This document shows positions 58,899 through 64,000 of a DNA stretch of 64,000 nt, in pieces. Positions within the stretch are counted from its first letter, which is position 1. Every line of letters begins with the position of its first letter. Source of the DNA: Maratus speciosus (taxonomy: Eukaryota > Arthropoda > Arachnida > Araneae > Salticidae); the NCBI GenBank assembly GCA_963932465.1, contig OZ010791.1, positions 621,557,800 to 621,621,799 of the forward strand, read 5' to 3'. The position numbers were made by a program, and so were the translations under genes. The notes below the pieces were generated by a model. That model saw only the letters and a list, made by a program, of their open reading frames with translations. It had not been told where the DNA came from and ran no database searches.

Positions 58899-61106
58899 TC
58901 ATGCTTCCACTATGTTATTTAATTCCTGTTCAATCACAATTTCTTTATATTTCTGCAATAATTCCTTATCTTTAAGCAATTTTCGATTTAAGTTAATAAA
59001 TCGGTTTCTAGCATTGTTATAATTACTTCCTAAATCTCTTCTATCATCTTTCCATAACAATTTAGCTTCGTATCGGTGCTCAAGAAAATACAAATTGTTT
59101 TCGAATTTTTCGATTATCTCTTTATCTAATTCAGAAATATTTTCTTCAGTGTTCATCCCTAAAGTTTCTAACTCCCACAATGTTTTCAAATCATTTTGAA
59201 TAGGTTTCATAACCTGAGTGGACAAGACCCCAGCTTGCTTACTCTCACTATTTTTATTTACGTCAATTGTCCCGCAGAGGGAATGTCCAAATAAATTTTC
59301 ACAGACGAACAATGATTTATTTATGGGGTATGTTTTGTCATTAATTTGATATAAATAATCAGCTCCTATTAATATATCAACATCACTATTTTCCAAATGT
59401 TCCCACGTGTCAAGACGAAATTTGGAAAGTTTTCTCTTAATTTTGATTGGAAGAGGAGGAATTTGTATCAAAGAATTAGTTATTAGCGGTGTGACTAATG
59501 CTTCAATTATTATACTACGTTTTCTATTCGTCAAGTGAATTAGCTTTAGCTTAACGACATCATAACATCGTTCTTCAGATTTTCTCGAACCGAAAGTATA
59601 GACAATTAATTTTTCCTTTCTAATGACCTCAGGTTTTAATTTTGAAACTAAATTTTCTGTAATAAAAGTTCGATGACTAGCAGAGTCAAATAAACAAAGA
59701 GCAGTTTCTGAATTTTCACCCGCTTCCACTTTTACATGAATTGTTTGCAATATTACTTCTCTACTGATATTATTTATATTGCCTTTGCAATGAGATACGG
59801 AGGAAATGATACTACCTGAATTTTTTGATTCTTCTGTTTTTTTATTAGAATTACAAAGTATAGTATGATGATATGTTTTACCACACACTTTGCAATTTTC
59901 ATTCGAAATTTTACAAAAATTCGCGATGTGAAATTTACGGAAGCATTTAAAGCACCTTCCTTCCCTTTTTAATTTTTCTCGCATTTCCGGAATGGTGAAA
60001 GACTTACACTTTTCAGTATCGTGATCAGTTTGATTACAAAATATGCAGTTATTTTTAATATTTGTGGTTAAGGCAGAAGCTGATGGAATGAATTTTTTAT
60101 AAGTTTTCTTATAATTTTCCTGCTTCTCAGGGATTTTTTCAAAATGGTTTAATTGGACAGTGGTCTCGCGAGATTCAATTTCATCTTTAATGAAATTTAT
60201 CAGCTCATTAACATCCCAGTCAGTGTTTTTAATTCGTTTTCTATTAAATTCTAGTGCAATATCTGATGGAATAAGTTTCAGAAGAATCGGACCTAACAAG
60301 TGCCCATATGAACCTGAGGCAACACCTAAAGAATTAAGATTTCTTATTTGAATTTCGCATTCATCATACAAATCTCTAAAAGCCTTAATGTTACTAGAAT
60401 TTCGTACTGGTTTCAAATTTAGCAGTTTAGTCATGTGACTATTTATTACCAGGTCATTACGACCAAAACGATTTTTCAATAATTCTATAGCATGAGCATA
60501 ATTTTCCTTAGTCAGCGAAAAGCCTGCTATAGTATTTGCAGCACTTCCGCCCAAAAGTGACTTTAAGTAGGAAAATTTATCAATCGGAGTTAAATGTTCA
60601 TTATTGTCAATCGCATTCGAAAACTGACTCCAAAATTCGAGCCATAAACACGAATCACCATAATATTTAGATATATTAAGTTTAGGAAGTTTAATCAAAT
60701 TTTGATTCAGAATTTTCTGACTTTTTAGTAGAGAACTATTGCTGCTACTACTATCACTTTCAATGTCTGAAGAATCTTGTTTAGTTTCAGGAGTAACTGT
60801 GTTATCATTTAAAAATTTGGAAATTTTATATTTCCATTCAATAATATTCTCATTACAAGATTCCGATTTCTCGATTTCTTTTTCAAATTCAGTACTTGGA
60901 ACCAGTGGTTCAATTTCAGAATTTAATGATTTTAAAGTTTTCATTTTGTCATTCAATTGCTGTTTCAAAAGATCCAGCTGTGATTTTCTATTCTCAAGCT
61001 CTAATTCTTGTGTATTATCTAATAAATCCCTTATTTTATCAAATATTTTCGTAGTTTGACTACGAATCGTAGCTCTTTTTTTTTTCAAAGTTTCGTAATA
61101 CATCAT
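58899..61106 (-). CDS. gag-pro: BEL/Pao Gag and aspartic protease (Pao2)
   Basis: 735 codons, starting MMYYETLKKKRATIRSQ, where an N-terminal coiled-coil-like Lys/Glu-rich stretch leads into the Gag domain (LPKLNISKYYGD, then FWSQFSNAID). Three CX2CX4HX4C zinc knuckles follow at about residues 354, 383 and 402 (CIFCNQTDHDTEKC, CFKCFRKFHIANFC, CKVCGKTYHHTILC), for nucleic-acid packaging. A retropepsin-like active site, LFDSASHRTFI, is near residue 472. It ends in a TGA after NNIVEA. The frame beyond is open straight into RT. Readthrough or a recent nonsense mutation are both possible. Confidence 0.93.
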   Translation of the reverse strand: MMYYETLKKKRATIRSQTTKIFDKIRDLLDNTQELELENRKSQLDLLKQQLNDKMKTLKSLNSEIEPLVPSTEFEKEIEKSESCNENIIEWKYKISKFLNDNTVTPETKQDSSDIESDSSSSNSSLLKSQKILNQNLIKLPKLNISKYYGDSCLWLEFWSQFSNAIDNNEHLTPIDKFSYLKSLLGGSAANTIAGFSLTKENYAHAIELLKNRFGRNDLVINSHMTKLLNLKPVRNSSNIKAFRDLYDECEIQIRNLNSLGVASGSYGHLLGPILLKLIPSDIALEFNRKRIKNTDWDVNELINFIKDEIESRETTVQLNHFEKIPEKQENYKKTYKKFIPSASALTTNIKNNCIFCNQTDHDTEKCKSFTIPEMREKLKREGRCFKCFRKFHIANFCKISNENCKVCGKTYHHTILCNSNKKTEESKNSGSIISSVSHCKGNINNISREVILQTIHVKVEAGENSETALCLFDSASHRTFITENLVSKLKPEVIRKEKLIVYTFGSRKSEERCYDVVKLKLIHLTNRKRSIIIEALVTPLITNSLIQIPPLPIKIKRKLSKFRLDTWEHLENSDVDILIGADYLYQINDKTYPINKSLFVCENLFGHSLCGTIDVNKNSESKQAGVLSTQVMKPIQNDLKTLWELETLGMNTEENISELDKEIIEKFENNLYFLEHRYEAKLLWKDDRRDLGSNYNNARNRFINLNRKLLKDKELLQKYKEIVIEQELNNIVEA

Positions 61107-61250
61107 AAAATAAAGAATTCAATTTATTCGATACAGTTCAGTTAATAAATGTATTCATAATTCTATTTATTCAATATAATTTAATTTGAGGTACTTACCT
61201 CAATCGATGATGAAATCCAGACATCCTGGAGCTTTGACGCCAGAAAAGAT

Positions 61251-61622
61251 GATGCGTTGTCATTGAGACTGCAGGTTCGGTAAATCCAAATTATTCCATA
61301 ATGCATCGAAGAATAAAAACGTCTTCATAACTTAGTTCTAATATATTGTAAATAAAATTCGTAACTTGAATAAGTAAACACACTCTACAGTTCAAATTAA
61401 ACTTCTTTCTTAAAAAACAACTATGTACATTTTATTTACAAATATATAGGTATATTAATATTATTATTACTCTCATTTGAGAGTTCCATTATTACCGTCA
61501 GACCGGTTCAAAACAAACTTTACATCTACACTGAAAAGAAAATCGGAAAACAATAAAAAGGGGGTTGCCACAATGCCGACTAACAGAAAATGGCAAGCAT
61601 CGCCAAGTTGGCATTCTCAACA
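61251..61622 (-). repeat. Pao2 5' LTR
   Basis: 372 bp. On the minus strand it begins TGTTGAGAATGCC. It should hold the element promoter on the minus strand; no TATA box position is claimed. Just inside (about 61212-61245, minus strand) is the likely primer-binding region, but the tRNA was not identified. Confidence 0.92.
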
Positions 61623-61692
61623 CTCCTTAATTGACCTACCTTGCGATTCCTCTTTGAAGGCGCAGTTTTCATGAAAAATTCCTTAATTTCCT

Positions 61693-61971
61693 AATATTTC
61701 AAATTTTAGTTTCTTAAAAGGCGTATAGCCAACAGCCAAGCCAGAAATCGAACCCGGGTCCTCGGCATATCAGAAGTACTAGGCTGGGTATCGTTCCAAG
61801 TGGTTCAGTTGGTAGAACGTCGGTGCGCTATACCCAGGACCCGGGTTCGATTCCCGGCTTGGATACTTTTTCACTCTGTTAGCAATACTTCTTTTAAGCA
61901 ACTAAAATTTGAAATATTATTGAATGCAACGCGTGAGAAATTTTCTACAGAAAATTTTCCAAGATTTATTT
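61693..61971. mobile_element. Foldback tRNA-derived SINE (inverted dimer)
   Basis: Flanked by an 11-bp TSD, CTTAATTTCCT (61682-61692 and 61972-61982); the hAT copy 1 shows the unoccupied region. The first ~228 bp (61692-61919) are an inverted repeat: TAATATTTCAAATTTTAG at the left matches the inverse at the right. Two tRNA-like segments face apart, minus at about 61735-61786 and plus at 61795-61863. It has the look of a SINE pair joined head to head and retroposed as one unit. Confidence 0.65.
61795..61863 (+). pseudogene. tRNA-like SINE head (not a functional tRNA)
   Basis: 69 nt with a 7-bp acceptor stem (TCCAAGT with GCTTGGA, one G-T), a D arm TTC-AGTTGGTA-GAA (A box TGGTTCAGTTGG) and a T arm CCGGG-TTCGATT-CCCGG (B box). 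The anticodon stem, GTCGG against TACCC, does not pair, so I do not call a functional tRNA or an isotype. An internal Pol III promoter may still be active. Confidence 0.6.
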
Positions 61972-62507
61972 CTTAATTTCCTTCAGGGCGAATATACGAG
62001 CACAATAATCAGAAATAACTCAATCAGCTTTGAGGTCTTTGATGTTATTCAACACGACATACTTGTGTGTGTGAACGTACTTTTTCTACTTTCTGTTTTT
62101 GGAAAACAGAAACAAACTGCGTGTAGTAAGTGACTTAAGGTTAAAATGAATCAATTAACCCTGATATAAAGGCCCTCATCGGTGAACACCAGTGCTAAAA
62201 ATCTCACTGATTGTAAAGTTGTATTTTGATAATAAGTAAACATGTTTTTCATCATCTTTGTAATCTGTGCATAGTTTTAATTATTATTCCACTGTATTTG
62301 ATTGGGATTAACGATTCTTGATTTTGTTGATAGTGCATGCTTCGTACGAAAGTTTGCCTTTTCGTAGTATAAGATAGCCGATAGCTTAATAGAGGTCATA
62401 CAATAATTTCAATATCGATATTAGATGCATCCTCATATTAGGTGGGTCGTGAAATTTATCTTTTACTTAAAGGGGGGTCGCGTAGCAATAAAGTTTAGGA
62501 ACCGCTG

Positions 62508-64000
62508 CTGTAGAGGACTGCTCAAAAGTTCGAGTACGTTTCCGCTTATGGACGGAAATGGCTGATTTTCAGTTGTGACCAAATTGAATAAATTTTTTGC
62601 ATGAATACCATGTAGTATACATACAAATCTATAGATCCTATACAAGGCTGCACAAAAGAATTCGAATATTTTTCCGTCTGTTGTGGGCAATTGCTGAAAT
62701 TGTGTTCCAAATGTGTTATATGGTTTCCAAATTATTTACTTGGACATAGGATGACCCCGCTAGTAGTTGATACCCCTCTGATGTTGATCAAATTTTTGAA
62801 ATATTGCGCCACTTCAGGCTGAAAAGAGTTTTACACGTGGAACTAGACATAATATTTTTGTTTGAATGTTGGAGTACCTTTTGTCACATTGTTGTCAGCT
62901 GCTTGCTGTAAGAGAAGCCATTTTATGATTTTTCTTTATTGGAAAATGTAAAAATTTAGTTTTTGATTAGTTGGAGACAATTACGGTAGGTTAAAATAAT
63001 CCACTTCCATCTTGCTTATTTCAAATAATAGTTTTTTGTGAATTATTGTTAATCACAGCTTAAGCATGATATTTTAAAGATTAATTTTTGAATTTTCGAC
63101 TGATTTCTTCGATGGATCAACTACTGGGAAAAGGGTAATTAAAGAAACTATTTACTTATAATTTTGTTACATTCAATTTAAGCAGATTTAATTTTTGTCC
63201 ATTATAGAACATGCATTAAGGGTTGTAGCAGTCATGTTACTTTACCGTCAACCGCTACTTTGATGGGGTTGCTTTGGCCCATCCCAGAAAAACAGTTTTT
63301 ATTCTTTGTATTGAACAAACAATACAAAGTAATTTGGAGTTTTTTTACCCTATAAAAATATTTTATACACTACTTTAGGGTATTTGAATAGTTTGGAGGT
63401 AATTTAATTTTTTTTAGTGGCAACACTGGGTGTATTTGTTAACAATTGTTTTCGTGTGTAAATTTTAACTCTTCAAACTTTCTATAGTGAAACAATCTGG
63501 TTAAGAGCTACAAATAAGGTAAGTGTCAAACTAATACCTTTAGTAACCTGTAACCCATGTGTGACCATAGTTTTTCCTTTAACTTTTTATTTTGACAGGA
63601 AATGTTTACGTTTTCATTAAGCTGACATGAAAACTAGTATTTCGGGGCTACTTTGTGCCGAAATCAAGAAAATACAGTTTTTTGGTCCGAAAATAGCCCC
63701 AATTACTTAGAAATGCCTTTTATACAACCAAATTTCTTAAAACATGTTTTAAGTAACATTTTTTTTCAAATGTTACTGTAGCAAAATGTTGCATGAATTG
63801 TTTTTGTTCCAGTCACTGAAGATAACATGACGAAAACTGTTTCTCGTTTCTTTAATATTAACAATTGGTTTATTGTGTTTAAATGTAAAAAAAAAAAAAT
63901 AAAAATAAAATAAAAAAAAATTGTTTATCAAGTTTGCAGTGTTAATTTATTGGGAAATGCTACTGCAAGGGGGTTTCAATAAAAATGTATTCATTTACAT
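62508..64000. other. Unassigned right flank
   Basis: The first ~200 bp have phrases like family S repeats (CTCAAAAGTTCGAGTA, CACAAAAGAATTCGAATA). The rest is AT-rich without a recognised gene or bounded element. An A-rich run near 63887-63920 follows sequence with no recognisable retroposed body. Confidence 0.35.

Larger units (their letters stand above)
54407..61622 (-). mobile_element. BEL/Pao LTR retrotransposon, young nearly intact copy (Pao2)
   Basis: Minus orientation, 7.2 kb including a 778-bp insertion near the 3' LTR. It has two 372-bp LTRs, a 6-bp TSD CTCCTT (54401-54406 and 61623-61628) and a gag-protease-RT-RNase H-integrase order typical of BEL/Pao. The hAT copy 1 shows the empty site (AATTAAGGAG at about 7095-7104). 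The coding region is open except for one TGA and one frameshift in an A9 tract. It is the youngest large element in the window. Confidence 0.95.
54290..62507 (-). mobile_element. hAT-like element, copy 2 (carries Pao2 and a SINE)
   Basis: Minus-orientation relative of 4627-7437. Its TIR (reading CAGCGGTTCCTAAACTTT on the minus strand) ends at 62507, and the sequence inwards matches copy 1 (GACCCACCT, GCACTATCAACAAAATCAAG, AATCAGCTTTT). Own segments are about 54290-54400 and 61629-62507, less the SINE. The other terminus is diverged and could not be located, so the left boundary is approximate. It lacks the level 3 and 4 insertions of copy 1. Confidence 0.7.

Noticed and set aside
61795..61863. 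Functional tRNA gene
   Set aside because: The acceptor, D and T arms fold but the anticodon stem does not pair. The segment lies in a TSD-flanked palindromic insertion, so a SINE head is the better reading.

Overview
This window looks like AT-rich metazoan, almost certainly arthropod, intergenic or intronic DNA. The evidence is the element types: two BEL/Pao retrotransposons, a mariner, several hAT-like elements, two rolling-circle (Helitron) families, tRNA-derived SINEs and many microsatellites. A chelicerate such as a spider is my guess, not something the sequence proves. I see no convincing host protein-coding exon. Nearly everything recognisable is mobile DNA, and the notable property is how deeply and cleanly it is nested.

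Layout. 0.4-3.1 kb: a foldback MITE and a DINE/HINE-like element ('family R', copy R-1) with an internal microsatellite. 4.5-7.5 kb: four DNA transposons inside one another, each with its own target-site duplication (TSD), the innermost filled with a ~30-bp minisatellite. 7.5-19.6 kb: mostly unrecognised AT-rich DNA with MITEs, a 1.93-kb element with ~250-bp inverted repeats (14.9-16.8 kb), a dispersed ~185-bp repeat ('family S') and one weak candidate 5' exon near 13.1-13.6 kb. 19.6-29.4 kb: a nest of five copies of Helitron 'family A' (HA) and one R copy, including a 4 x ~325-bp tandem array. 29.6-33.2 kb: three head-to-tail copies of a second Helitron family (HB), one carrying a SINE. 33.2-34.6 kb: R-2 inside a degenerate CCCGA-rich repeat. 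34.7-42.5 kb: an old BEL/Pao copy (Pao1), split by an HA copy that itself contains two further HA copies. 43.6-48.6 kb: R-4, which contains a dead mariner and a GC-rich 1.68-kb retroposon of unknown identity. 48.6-50.7 kb: three more nested HA copies. 52.4-54 kb: S-family repeats and a MITE. 54.3-62.5 kb: a second copy of the 4.6-7.4 kb hAT, carrying a very young and nearly intact BEL/Pao (Pao2, LTRs differing at 2 of 372 positions) and a foldback tRNA-SINE. 62.5-64 kb: nothing recognised.

How the parts relate. Several insertions have their matching empty site elsewhere in this window. The two hAT copies give empty sites for each other's insertions, and the HA copies do the same. Boundaries and order of events can therefore be read directly. 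Pao2 is the only element that looks recently active and close to coding-competent. HA, R and the MITEs carry no recognisable transposase and look non-autonomous.
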